Source: Heliocidaris tuberculata
Lineage: Eukaryota > Echinodermata > Echinoidea > Camarodonta > Echinometridae
NCBI GenBank assembly: GCA_025618425.1
Contig: CM046836.1
Span: forward strand, 23,678,756-23,742,755
Direction: 5' to 3'
Length of the DNA stretch: 64,000 nucleotides
In this document: piece after piece, positions 46,816-57,764 of the stretch
How the letters are laid out: each line of letters starts with the position of its first letter
Numbering within the stretch: position 1 is the first letter of the stretch
Translations under genes and position numbers: made by a program
Notes under the pieces: model-generated
What the model was told of the DNA's origin: nothing
The model's input: only the letters and a program-made list of their open reading frames with translations
The model's database searches: none

Positions 46816-47588
46816 TCTTTATTGCTGTTTTCTGATAACTACAGCCCAGCTATCCTACCATGCATATGCCAATGGCGAATCTAGGGGGAACAACCACCTG
46901 TGACCCCCCCCCCCTTTATTTTTTTGGTGTTGTTGTTGTTGTTGAAATCCCAGCGTCATATCCCGTAAGTACATAAAAGAGAAATGTGGCCGCCATAATT
47001 ATTAATTATTAACACTTTAGACCCAAAGGCACCTGTCATTTTTCTTAAATCAATTGACGATAAAAAACGGGATAGCTTTTATTTTTGCCTGTCTTTCGGA
47101 ACTGTACCCCCCCCCCTTCACCCCCCCCCCCTTTTTTTAATTTTTTTAATTTTTTTTTTTACAGCCCCTGAGCGAGACAGACGGCCAAAAGAGACTAAAA
47201 GTGAACTTTATGATTCACGAGACCGACATTGTACATTTCGTGTGCTGTCGGTCAAAAGGCATGTCCCCTTTTAACTCGATCTTGGTTTTCCAGACTCAAA
47301 ACCATCTTCTCTTTTCTCTCTTATTTTCTTAAGTTAATCGATATCCCGACTCGTTATGTCTAAATTTTGTTTTGACATGTTTGTTTGTTGGTTTTTTCTC
47401 TCTCTCTCTTTCTCTTTCTTTCTTTCTTTTTCTTTTGTTTACTAATCATTATTGACCCTTGCCTATGCAAACCGGTTGATCCCTATTCTAAGCCTCTGGG
47501 AATCAGAGAATTCAGAAAGTCAACAGGTTAATAACCATGATATCATCATGAAAATAATATCAAATAATATTATTTCAAATTAATTCAT
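46816..47588. other. No gene recognised
   Basis: Contains CAATGGCGAATCTAGGGGG at 46869 (a possible unpaired hAT-like end), C tracts (46903-46913, 47107-47131), a TTG repeat (46930-46942) and a CT/TTTC microsatellite (47396-47432). Confidence 0.4.
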
Positions 47589-47905
47589 AGGGTATTGCCC
47601 TCTAAAGATAATCTCTTTATATGGAAAATTATGCGGTCTAACGAATGTAAACTTTGCCACAAAAAGGAAACAATTGATCATTTTTTGTTTCATTGTAAGA
47701 AGGTACGAGTTTTCTGGAAAATCATTTCAAGAATTATATACTTTTTAAAATAAAAATTGAAAGTTGATATGAAAATGTTATTGATTGGCTATAAAATAGA
47801 TAACAGAAAATTTGTTTTACTTGATTTCGTGATAAATTATGCACAACTTGTAATATACAAAGATTACGTTAAGCGAAACTTTGGAGAAGTGCAAACCAAT
47901 CCAAA
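47589..47905 (+). pseudogene. L1-like LINE C-terminal fragment (zinc-knuckle region)
   Basis: A single frame with one in-frame TAA (47751-47753) reads VLPSKDNLFIW, then CKLCHKKETIDHFLFHCKK with the CxxC...H...C pattern of the zf-RVT-type region, then VRVFWKIISRII. After the stop it resumes with LDFVINYAQLVIYKDYVKR. This block follows the reverse transcriptase in L1/Tx1-like elements. It ends in an AATAAATT-type microsatellite (47905-47943) that looks like its 3' tail. Inactive. Confidence 0.72.
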
Positions 47906-47940
47906 GCGATTAATAAATTAATAAATAAATTAATAAATAA

Positions 47941-48512
47941 ATTATTCCCACATAATATCCGGTACTCAGGACCCAAGCTGTGGAACGTTATCCCTGACAC
48001 AATAAAATACTCCGCATCTCTCGCTAGCTTCTCAAGAAGGATGAAAAAATATTCCACTTCATCTTACAAATAATATGGTTTAAGACACTTCCCCACCCTC
48101 CATTGTATCTATTCTCTCTATTCTTTCTTCTCTCTGCCTCTTCGTGAATATTTCTCTTTTCCGTACAATTATCATGTTGTACCTCCATTCTCCCCCTCTT
48201 TTTCCTCTTTCCCCTTCTTTTTCTTTTCTTTTCTCCTCCCCTTTTTTCCCCTCCAATCAAGCTCAGCGGTCTCTTTCTTTTTTTGTATGTCTAGTTGTTT
48301 TCTTTTTATATATTTATTATGTAATAATGTATTATGTACTAAGGGCACCCTCGCCCCAAGCTTTTGCTTTTAGAGGTGTGTCCTCCAACTATGTATGTAT
48401 CACATTAGTGTATATTTTGTCATATTTTTTGTTCAAAATATATGTACATTATTTTGCTTATTTATTACTTTGTATATTGAAAAGTTGGAAATAAATGTCT
48501 TTAAATTGAAAA
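47941..48512 (+). mobile_element. CR1/Jockey-like LINE 3' end (C-terminus, UTR, A-rich tail)
   Basis: The frame LFPHNIRYSGPKLWNVIPDT, then IKYSASLASFSRRMKKY, ends at TAA 48071-48073. A T/C-rich UTR follows with AATAAATGTC at 48490 and ATTGAAAAAAAAAATTG. The GPKLWN-IP block is homologous to the C-termini at 27006-27240 and 29728-30402. It directly follows the L1-like fragment at 47589-47905, so two different LINE 3' ends abut here. Confidence 0.75.
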
Positions 48513-50947
48513 AAAAAATTGAAATAATTTTACTTCATCATTGAAATCTTATTTGAAATATAAAGAAAATATAAATACTTCAAAAGTAAAGAAGTTAAGA
48601 AAGTAATGGACATGTTATGATGATCCTTTTTAATAATCATGTTGATTTTGTATAATATAATTCATGTATTTCGTTTTATTTGCATTATAAATACATTGTA
48701 CATAATTATATGTAAATGTGTATTGCTAAATGGAAGAATAAAGTCCCTCTGAAGGGGTAAAGAGAAAAAACAAATCATGAAAATAATCTTCTGTCCTCTT
48801 ACACTTTTTATTAATATCGTCATCATTATTATTATCATTATTACGAAATAATTCTACCAAACATCATTGATAAACACGTACATCAATATTAAGGAAAAAA
48901 TATAGGAAATTTCTTTCTCATGAGTAAGCAAGTCCAATATCGTTCTTGTTATGTGCCATACATTGATTCTTCTTTTTCTGTCGATTGTATGACTGCCTTC
49001 ATGATTACCTTGTTATATCTTATTAACCCATTGCCTACAGGAACCAGATGGCTCCTGTATAAAGCCTATTGGAAAGAGAGAATTCAGTAGTCAAACGGTT
49101 GTTTTTTGGCTTTCCCCCAATCGCCTTTATTGTATTGCAGTTGAATATGAATTTATTGAGTTTTACGCATCTGGAAAAAAAAAGATAACCTTTGTTCTAA
49201 AATGAGCTGTTAAGTAAATCCAAACTTCACTCAGCAAAACTAGAACGTGGACACTATTTTATCGTTAAAATTTTGAAATATATATTTAATATAAACTTAT
49301 CTTTCATATATCAATATATGAATTAATATAACTTATAACTACAACTAAGATTAAACATAATCAGATAATGTTTACTCACAACTTCTCGTTAGGGTTTACA
49401 AATTTACAATGATTCCAATTTTTCCAAGACTCGGACCATGACTCGGACTATCAGGTTGTCCTTTACAACACCAATGTTGTCTTCACCGAGAGCTGAATAC
49501 AATATTCTGACGAATAACTTGTAATACTTAATACAGTATGTCGAGCAAGTAGTTTCTCTGTCGAAGTGCAACAGCTTCTGAATTAGAATTGAATTTGCAG
49601 TCTTATTCATAATAATATTCTATATACCATAGACCCAATGGTCAAGATTTTGAGTGATCAATATTCTTAGAAATTGCTGCAATGTCTCGCCCAACCCAAA
49701 TGTTATTGGCTTGTGCCTGGTCACTCATTGTATAACTAGTCCCTGATTGGTTGATACTTTCACTAGTTACCAGCCGGAAGGACAGGTAACAAAACTGTGT
49801 TTCTTCATGGAAATGTCTTGACCGTTGGATGTTTACATTTCTTCCCATTCATCCTTTCCCTTAACCTTATTTGGGCATAGGGTTGACGGGTTTCCTTGTC
49901 AGGGGTCATCCCAACTGTGACGTTTGACCAACGTCAAGCTTTTGGTTATTTACTTGGAAGAATCTTCCCGGAGTTCTCCACTTCCTTCCAATGAAAGTTA
50001 TCATTGTATTGGAATGTTCAGTCTCTTAAGAAGGAGACACCTGTTTACAACCCATGTACAAAATCATACTGAGTAATAGAAATGTAATATAACCACACAA
50101 CAAGGGGACGTGCCATATAAGATAATCTTAATAATTAATAGTAATAGTATAACCTTAATCAATACATAAAAATTATATAATCGATATGAGATACATGGAT
50201 ATAAACTTGATAATGCCTTCTCATGGCATATAATTAGTACATGATACATACAAATATCCAAAGTCATCTCTTGACATGCAGAGACACAGACTTTCCTTGA
50301 AACCGTATAATAGGGACACAGTTTCCTCTTCAAAAGACTACGATTCAGATTATTTCCTTTTTGACAAAGGCATGAATGTTCTTCTTTCGAGAAAAAAAAA
50401 AAAAAAAAAAGGACATACAAATATTTTGAAATCAAATATTTTTGCTAAGCTACTGAGGAAGTCCTAAAGGACGAAACTTTAGTAGTCAGTGATCTCCTCC
50501 GTCATCAGTTTGTAAATCCTAACAACTATTGTGTATATTGCTGACGGTGGAGATGGCGGCAGGTGCAGGGTGGGGGTTCCCCAAAGGCCCCTTCCCCTAG
50601 TGCTGCAACAGTGCAACTGCATATACAGGGACTATATAGAGAAGTACGTTTAAACATTACATTCTGCTTGTATTCTTTATCTCTCCATTTAAACTTAATG
50701 CAATTATCAATTAAGTTCTGGGATAAGACGTAATTATTGATTCTGTTTTTTTTTTTTTTTTTTTTTGCTTCAAAATTTGAGGTTTTAAGAATAAGAAAAG
50801 ATTCACAAGTTAAGACACACTGTGTCACTTTCCTGCCTGTAAATTTCCAAGTCTTTTAATGAGGGCTATTATTATAAGACGATTGGTTTATAGAGGCTTC
50901 CACTTCAAAACCCGAAGTTAAACAAATGGACCAATCAGAAATGTGAG
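48513..50947. other. No gene recognised
   Basis: AT-rich sequence. GAATAAAGTCCCTCTGAAGG at 48738 could be another retroelement 3' end, but no coding remnant is seen. Several minus-strand frames of 60-123 codons lack domains. No LTR pair was found. Confidence 0.4.
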
Positions 50948-51944
50948 CAGGGGCGTCGCTAGAACATTTTGAATTTGCCGACAAATTTTTGTGTGTGATA
51001 CCCAAATTTGCCGACAAAAATGCTGCACCCTAATCCCTCCCCCCCCCCCCCCCCCACACACACAAATAATAATAAAAGAAAAACATAGACGTAGAGATCT
51101 TGATCATACGGGCCCATATTTGCAAGGAGGGGGCTGACGCCTCTTACCCGAATATCAACTTTTCAATTTCTAATTTTTTGCGAGTGAGCGAAGCGAGCGA
51201 GAAACTTTTTTTTTTTTTTTTTTTTACATTTCGTAGTGAAAATGTACACAGGTTACATACACAAGTTACATAATTATCTGAGAACCTCGCTGCCCAAATA
51301 TGTGGATATTCTGGCACCTCGCTGCCCAAATATGAAGTGGTGGTTGCCCGAATGTCGGAACTTTGAACATCCTCGGGGGGGGGGGGGGGGGGGGGGAGGG
51401 CTGCAGCCCACTGCCGAATTAGGACGCCTTTTGCCGGAATATAAACTTTTCAATTTCTAATTTTTTGCGAGCGAGCGAGCAAACAAAATTTGAACTTTTC
51501 GTAGTGAAAATGTACAGAAGTTACATATACAAGTTACATAGTTATTTGAGAACCTTTTTCCCAAATATGCGGATATTCTAGCACCACGCTGCTCGAATGT
51601 GACTATCGGAACTTTGGAAATCCTACTGGGGGCGGCTGCACCCCTTTGCAGAAGAGGACGCCATTTGCCCAAATATTAACATTCCAGTGTATTTACGAAC
51701 GAGCGAAGCGAGCAAGCAAAAAATTTAGCCAGTTTTTCCTTCTTTTTCTTTCCTTCCCTTAAGTTTTCCTTTTCTTCTTTTCTTTCTACTTTTGTTTTCA
51801 TTTTCTTTCCCTTCCTTTTTTTTTTCTTTCCCCCCCCCCCTTCTTTTTTCCTTTTCCTTTTCTTTTTCCTCTTCCGTCTCTCTTTTTTCCCCTCCTTTTT
51901 TTTTTTGGCTGACAGAGGTGGCGCATTAACTAGCGACGCCCCTG
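50948..51944. mobile_element. hAT-type element (997 bp), perfect 8-bp target duplication
   Basis: Perfect 15-bp inverted ends: CAGGGGCGTCGCTAG at the left and its complement CTAGCGACGCCCCTG at the right. Flanks 50940-50947 and 51945-51952 are both AATGTGAG. The interior is partly a tandem repeat (about 230-290-bp spacing) with GCGAGCGAGCGAGC, CGTAGTGAAAATGTACA, CATA-TTAT-TGAGAACCT and GCTGCAGCCC. It also holds C, T and G homopolymers and a polypyrimidine stretch (51735-51905). No transposase ORF. Confidence 0.92.
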
Positions 51945-52089
51945 AATGTGAGAGAAGTGTTGACTGGACAGGATGGGACATTATGGATATGGGGTAGGAT
52001 AGGACACTTACACATGCATATTCTATCACATCAGTCATGATGTATATCAACATTTATTCCTTTGTTTTTCAGAAACATATAAAATGACG

Positions 52090-52440
52090 GTTACATGTCG
52101 TTTTTCCGAAAGTTCCCTTTTCCGAAGATTTGTAATTCCGAACGTTCCGAAAATTAAATAGCGTTCGTAATTCCGAAAATGAAAAAGCGTTCATTATTCG
52201 AAAATGGAATAAGAAAAAAGGGTTCATAATTCCGAAAATGGACAATGAAACAGAAATAATGAATATTATAATGAAAATTATGAACCCTTTTTCATTTTCA
52301 AATTACGAACCCTATTTCATTTTCAGAATTACGAACCTTCGGAGTAATGCATCAAATTTTCGAAATTATGAACTCCCTGGTATGAAAAATTTGTTTTTCG
52401 GAATTCTCAACCTTCGGAAAAAGTGAAACTTCGTTAAAAC
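52090..52440. mobile_element. Foldback element of TTCCGAA-type repeats
   Basis: The left half has TTTTTCCGAAAGTTCC, GTAATTCCGAACGTTCCGAA and ATTCCGAAAATG. The right half has the complements (CATTTTCAGAATTACGAACC, TTCGGAATTCTCAACCTTCG). Short units alternate around a centre at about 52265. A similar but more diverged element lies at 54640-54830. Confidence 0.78.
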
Positions 52441-54335
52441 GAGTACACCGCAAAATTGCGCAAAAACAATGACAATTTATTCCAGAAATGTGAGAGAACA
52501 CATGTTTAGAGATACAATAAAAAACAAAACAATGAAAATCACAACCAAAGCATGAAAAATGCCTAAAAATGAATATCATGATATGTGTTAAGAGGCTCTC
52601 ATCATAGGTTGCTGAAAAAACAGGCAAACATTGAAATACAGATAGATAAGTTAGCTATTGATCGTGGTAAAATATTTTGAAGTTCATTATTGTTGTTGCT
52701 TAAGCTAGGAAACATACTTATGTATAATCATATGTTTGTCCGAATGTCCTTGCTATCGATGATTAAAAAACGGAAATATGTAATCTCCAAACAACTGGTA
52801 CATTAATGTCAAAGGTACATAGCATCTTACATTGCAGGTGTTTGTAATTCCTAAGCATGTCAGTTTTGTATAGTAGCTAGGGTTTTCTGTACCATGCACT
52901 CTTTTGTTATTTCATGGTAAAGCGGTTTCCTGCTAGGTTGGAAAGCTAAGGAAAGCTAGGGCAATGATTGCATGCTAGCGCAGCCATTTTGCTTGCTGGT
53001 GTTGAGCTGTTAAGGTTGCTGCAAGATTTGGCAGCAGCAATATTGCCAGAGAGCCACGCCCAAGATGCCAGGGTAGGCAGCCTGTGGTTCCAGTAAGCAC
53101 AACTTTCCAAACATAATGTAAATGATATTTTCCTTATTTCTAAGCTACATTTGTATCAAAATGCATGTCTGATTTTTGAGCCAGGAATGATTCTTTTTAT
53201 GACATTGTAAAACACTACAAGAGGACTAAAGATTGATTCTTATTATGAACAGTTTTGTTATATTTTTCCATATGACAGAACCCTGAAATATTGTGCTTAT
53301 TCCTTGTCATATCAACAGAGTAAACTGTTTGATATTTATGTGTATTTTATAAATCACAGTTGGAGAGTTTACTTGTCAGTAATTTAGCAAGATGATGTAA
53401 TTTTGATTGTAAAAAGAAGAGTGTTCCGACAGTCGTAATTATAGACTTTTGTATTTGTTAATCCATTCTATAAATTTCCGTTTGTCTAGGGTGATATTTG
53501 AAATCATGCCTAGTAATGAATTACTATACATTGATTATTGAATTATACATTTTAATATAACTGAGGCGATAGTCTTCATAGATATGACGTCATCATGTCT
53601 TGATAAATATTGTATTGTAGATGGCGGAATTCTCTGGATCCTACAGATAGTAAGGATTCGTGATTTCACGGTTTTGTTGAATGATCGGACACCCGGTTCG
53701 TCGGTTTTAAAGGTGCGATGAGACTAGTCGTTCACCCAAGCTTAGTACGGCTTCAGGACAACGACGGAAATCCTTCAGGGAAGGATATCGCAACCTCCAC
53801 TTCATTATTTCTTCTGATTATCACGCCCGATGTAGAACTCTTCGTCATTACCCTCCAATCTTCAGGATCGACATAGAAACTACAACCAGGAAGCGATAAG
53901 TCTTGGAAACATTTATTTTGTGAACAGGCCTATAACGTTTAACCACTTATTAGTATTTAAAAGGGAATAATAATCATGCACATGTGCTATTAATATTCAT
54001 AGTATTCAAATTCATATTGTTATACTGTTTACTGTTACCCTGATTATTGAACCGATTGTATTATATTCGGATTTCATTTGAAGATTTATATTCGCAGATG
54101 GGGATCTTCTCTTCTTAAATAGAATATTAACTTTAAATAACTGTTTTTAGTATTCATTTTCTTGGTATGCGAGAGTTGGTCAAACACCTATATCTAGAAT
54201 AACATGTCAAAGTCCTCTGGACATATCCAGTTGTGACAATTAAACATGAGTAAGGCATGACGTAAAGGATATATTTTAACATCTAAATAGCCGAAAATAA
54301 TGAAAGTTCAATATATTGCTTACAATTTCGGTCTC
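52441..54335. other. No gene recognised
   Basis: Moderately AT-rich sequence with no ORF over 60 codons except one A/C-rich minus frame at its left edge. A TGTGACAATTAAACATGAG-like stretch near 54234 recalls an LTR end, but no matching repeat was found. Confidence 0.4.
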
Positions 54336-54339
54336 GCGG

Positions 54340-54625
54340 GCCTTCTGACAAAAATTTTTTGAGGGTTTACTAGATCGACGACCCACGAGACCAGCAGCGT
54401 ACAAGACCGACATTAGTTTTGTCGGTCTCGTGGGCGTTCCAGTCACTTTTCAGAGGGGTCACAAGACCGATTTCCAAAAGGCCGACATTCCTCTGTATTC
54501 TCCACAGAATGTCTTCGTTTTGTCGGTCTCGTGGGCTGTCGGTATCGTGGAATGTCTATCTCGTGGAGCCTTTTGAACTGTCAGTCTATTGGGCCGTCGA
54601 TCTAAATCGGAATGCTCGGGGATCC
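54340..54625. repeat. Foldback/minisatellite of GTCGGTCTCGTGGGC motif
   Basis: GTCGGTCTCGTGGGC and variants occur at about 54420, 54522 and 54537, with complements (GACCCACGAGACC, ACAAGACCGACA, CACAAGACCGA) on the left side, so the array can fold back. The motif also builds 56325-56725. Confidence 0.75.
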
Positions 54626-54639
54626 GAAAGTTCATTTAT

Positions 54640-54830
54640 CCAAGAGGTTTGTTATTCCGATGGTTCATAAATCTGAAAGTTCTCTAAGATAAAGGTTTGT
54701 AATTTCTAAGGTTCGTAATAATTCCTAAAATAAAAATAGAACGCTGTATTCATTTTCTGAATTGCGAAACCTTTGAAATACCGGACCATCAGAATCATGA
54801 ACCTTCGGAATAAGGCAACAAATTTTTACC
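54640..54830. mobile_element. Foldback element, diverged relative of 52090-52440
   Basis: TTCCGATGGTTCATAAAT, TTCTAAGGTTCGTAATAATT on the left and complements (GAATTGCGAAACC, AATCATGAACCTTCGGAATA) on the right, around an AT-rich centre at about 54735. Confidence 0.6.
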
Positions 54831-54912
54831 GACGTAGGTGTCACTCCCCCCCCCCCCCCCCTCCCCACCCCATACTTATCATTGTTGCCACTTCATTTTG
54901 AGTCGTTAATTT

Positions 54913-55103
54913 TCATTTATTTTTTATAACCTTCCGCTGCGCAACCAGAGTAACTACAAGACAAGAGCCCAATGGATTAATGGGATTACCATCGGCTCGT
55001 TTAGGTGTGACGTCATGCAACCATTGACGGACGTCATCCACGCATTCTTCCCGGAGATCTTCGGGAACTTCATTAAAGTGCCTGAGAAGTGTTCTGATCA
55101 TAC
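54913..55103 (-). CDS. Methyltransferase gene, terminal coding exon
   Basis: An acceptor TTATTTAAAG precedes the exon at 55103. The exon opens in phase 1 (GT completes a Gly codon), reads MIRTLLRHFNEVPEDLREEC, then VDDVRQWLHDVTPKRADG and GSCLVVTLVAQRK, and stops at TGA 54915-54913. A minus-strand AATAAA overlaps the last codons. Known: JHAMT-like class I methyltransferases end with an IPEDLREEF-type helix followed by a final strand (LLVxxAxK), and this exon matches both in order. The phase fits exon 56868-57021 exactly. Function inferred: methyl transfer to a small carboxylate or similar substrate; the true substrate is unknown. Confidence 0.75.
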
Positions 55104-55177
55104 CTTTAAATAAAACAAACGGAAGATGAAAATGAATCAATACAACAATGAAATGCATTACAAGGAATGGGTAAGAA

Positions 55178-55345
55178 CATGGGCGTTGCTAGACCATTTT
55201 GAATCGGGCGGGGGGGGGGGGGGTGTCAGACCAAATTTGCCGTCAAGCTAAATTAAATTTTCAAATTTACCGACAACAAAATAAGGCTCGTGATCAGATT
55301 TCCACATTTGCTAACGGATTTTTTTTAACTTTTTCTCCGAAAAGC

Positions 55346-55376
<31 letters not shown>

Positions 55377-55526
55377 GGGGTCATCAGTTTTTTGCCGACA
55401 GTCTATAAAAAATGGCGGATTTACCTACATGATTTTTTTTTTTTCAGCGGGAGGGGGAGAGGAGTCTCAGTACACACACCCCCCCCCCCCCCCCCTTCTA
55501 GGACACTTCTTCTAAGGACGCTCCTG
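55178..55526. mobile_element. hAT-type MITE in methyltransferase intron, 8-bp target duplication
   Basis: The left end CATGGGCGTTGCTAGACC resembles CAGGGGCGTCGCTAGAAC of the 50948 element, and the right end complement is CAGGAGCGTCCTTAGAAG. Flanks 55170-55177 and 55527-55534 are both GGTAAGAA. The interior has G, A, T and C homopolymers and TTGCCGACA words shared with the 50948 element. No ORF. Confidence 0.85.
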
Positions 55527-55534
55527 GGTAAGAA

Positions 55535-56324
55535 AGGTCAGATTTATTCTTCCACGGTCTTGTTTTTTAGTTTTGTACTGTTGCCAGTCAGGTCAATGTG
55601 TTCTCTGCTTCAGATTACTACAACCGGTGCCGATATTTATACCTCCATATAAACAGCTGTCCAAAAAGGCCCATCTGTTGCGCTTATGATCAATCTTTCT
55701 TCACAGATCGACAACAGTGTTCTTATATGCAACACTAGTTTTATGTCATTGCTTGTTTTGTTTGTATGTTGTTAGTTGTTTTTTTTTTCAATCATGATAT
55801 CATCTTTGATGCTATCAAGGGGAATAACCATTTTTTCAGGAACTACTAGGGGGGGTTGAGTCCTTCCCTGAGTAGTTTAGATGGTACGTATGGGTACTTA
55901 TGAAAGCTTCTGAACGCAGGCTTAAGCCTATGTAATCAGTTCCAAGTTCTGTCCCCGTTTTAAGTTGGCTGGATCATGACCGGGTGGGTCGGCGTCGAAT
56001 TCATACTCGACAGGTTCACTTCTCCAGTCGTTTTAAGTTAATTAATTTCCACTTTATAATAATAGACAAATCAACTAAAAGTCGATTATTAATTGACATT
56101 TACACTTATTAATGAAACATTCTAATATCACTTTATGAGCTTTGACGTCTTATCTTCTTTGCTATTCCATCAACATTGTTATTGTTATCATACAAAAATC
56201 CTGAAATTCCTTATCGCATATTGCTAATGAAGATCAAGGTGAGAGACTAACTAGGAAATTCTGGCTAGTATGGTGTGCCGATTATGCAAGGAGGGTGTGA
56301 GTGCATGGCTACAAAACAAATTTG
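55535..56324. other. Intron sequence of the methyltransferase gene
   Basis: Lies between the terminal exon and exon 56868-57021. No repeat family seen elsewhere in the window and no supportable ORF. Confidence 0.45.
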
Positions 56325-56725
56325 GGTCGTCCCAGTAGACCGACATTTACACAAGGTTCACTAGACCGCCAAATTAAAAAAAAAAAAAGAAAGAAATACA
56401 GGAAAGAAGAAAGTTTCTAAAGGTCCACGAGACGGACAGCCCACGAGACGGACAGCCCATGAGTCTGACAAAAACAAAGATATACATAAGGGAAGCTAAA
56501 GCAATGACAGTCTCGTTGGCCGTTGGTCTGGTGAACCTTGAAAATAAAGAGGCTGTGAGTATGCTAATGAGGCGGACATTGTCTGTACAGCGCGCTGTCG
56601 GTCTAGTAAACCCTCAAAAAAAGTTGTCAGAAAGTCCGCGAGACCAATATTTTCGGTCTGGTGGGCTGACAGTCTGGTGGGCTGTCATTCTAGTGGGTCG
56701 TCGGTCTCGTGGTCTGTATCCAATG
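56325..56725. repeat. Foldback array of GTCGGTCTxGTGGGCTG motif
   Basis: The left half carries complements (CAGTAGACCGACA, CCACGAGACGGACAGC twice in tandem). The right half carries GTCGGTCTGGTGGGCTGACA, GTCATTCTAGTGGGTCGTCG and GGTCTCGTGG. The short 15-16-bp units are arranged as an inverted pair. It lies within the intron between the last two methyltransferase exons. Confidence 0.78.
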
Positions 56726-56867
56726 AATCAGAGAATGTTATAATTTCACATTAGATATACTTATTTAAAAGCACATGGATGTCAAATAGATCACATACAT
56801 GAACAGATTAATAATAAATAGAAATAAATTATACAAAAGAGAGAGAGAGGGGAAGGTAATTCTTCAC

Positions 56868-57021
56868 CATTAACTTCTTCACGACTGTTCTCGTCAAACA
56901 TGTCAAACTGTGACGTCAATATTTCTTCAGGAGCCGATTGACAGATATCGAAACCGACTGATCTGACAAAATCCAGGAAATCCTCCTCATTCTCCCAGTC
57001 AGTCTGATAGTGAACGTAATT
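56868..57021 (-). CDS. Methyltransferase gene, penultimate coding exon
   Basis: An acceptor TTTTTTCTAG precedes AATTACGTTCAC at 57021. The 154-bp exon enters in phase 0 and leaves in phase 1 at GTTAATG|GTGAAG. It reads NYVHYQTDWENEEDFLDFVR, SVGFDICQSAPEE and FDMFDENSREEVN. In JHAMT-like methyltransferases the segment after the core domain is a helix ending in (V/A)GF, then a variable strand. DFLDFVRSVGFDI fits this. Joined to exon 54913-55103 it gives an uninterrupted frame with a Gly codon across the junction. The upstream junction fits exon 63882-63968 in phase 0. Confidence 0.75.
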
Positions 57022-57764
57022 CTAGAAAAAAGTGTAACAAAAGACAATTATAGGAAAATCAGATCTTAGATAAATTAAACCGACTTTAAACGATCTATCT
57101 CATATACCTCAGTCAGTCAGACCGACCCTAGATCGACAACAGAAAGAGCAAAAATTACATTACTTCGAATGGCCAAGACGTGGCGTCGGTTGGTTTGGGG
57201 TCGGTGTGGAGTCGGTATAGAGGCCGAGGTATGGATCTCGTCATATATTTTGGGAGGCAATTAACAGTGTGAGAGAATGAAACAAAGACGTTCAAGGGGC
57301 AGATACTAATAAAATTTAAGAAAGTAACACCAGAATGATACTAAATAGATATGAAAACAAACAGTAATCAGGGCGGCGATCAAAGGGGACATAGGACAAG
57401 TTCTCCTGAAATTGATAGGGGGGTCGTCCCCTGGACTTTATTTTAATGCAATAAGAAAGAGTAAAGAATACGTTAATTAAGGCTGTTTGGTGAAGACCAA
57501 TATTGCTCAGTCCACCTCAACGGTGTAGTGGTTATTTTGGTGAACAAAATACCCGGTTTAGATTCACGGGTGGAAAGATTTTACGAACTTTGTTGCAGTT
57601 ATTTCCACGAAATTGAAGGAAGTACAGGGGAAACAATGAATGCATAGCTACGCTAATATTCCTCTCATCCGATTCATTCTTACGTTGTGTTAATTTACAA
57701 ACGAGAGTCGCCTGTGCTTTGGGGTTATAGAACAAAATTCTGACGAGATGCAGTGTAAATATAT

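Noticed and set aside
51676..52053. Lysine/arginine-rich 125-codon minus-strand ORF
   Set aside because: Translation of a polypyrimidine stretch within the hAT-type element.
49380..54250. LTR retrotransposon
   Set aside because: A TGTGACAATTAAACATG-like stretch was seen near 54234, but no direct long repeat, primer-binding site or gag/pol frame was found.
54340..54625. CRISPR-like array
   Set aside because: Units are short, of variable spacing and in both orientations, in an animal genome; it is a foldback minisatellite.
57080..57245. Weak inverted repeat with GACCGACCC / GGGTCGGT words
   Set aside because: Pairing is short and interrupted; not enough to call an element.
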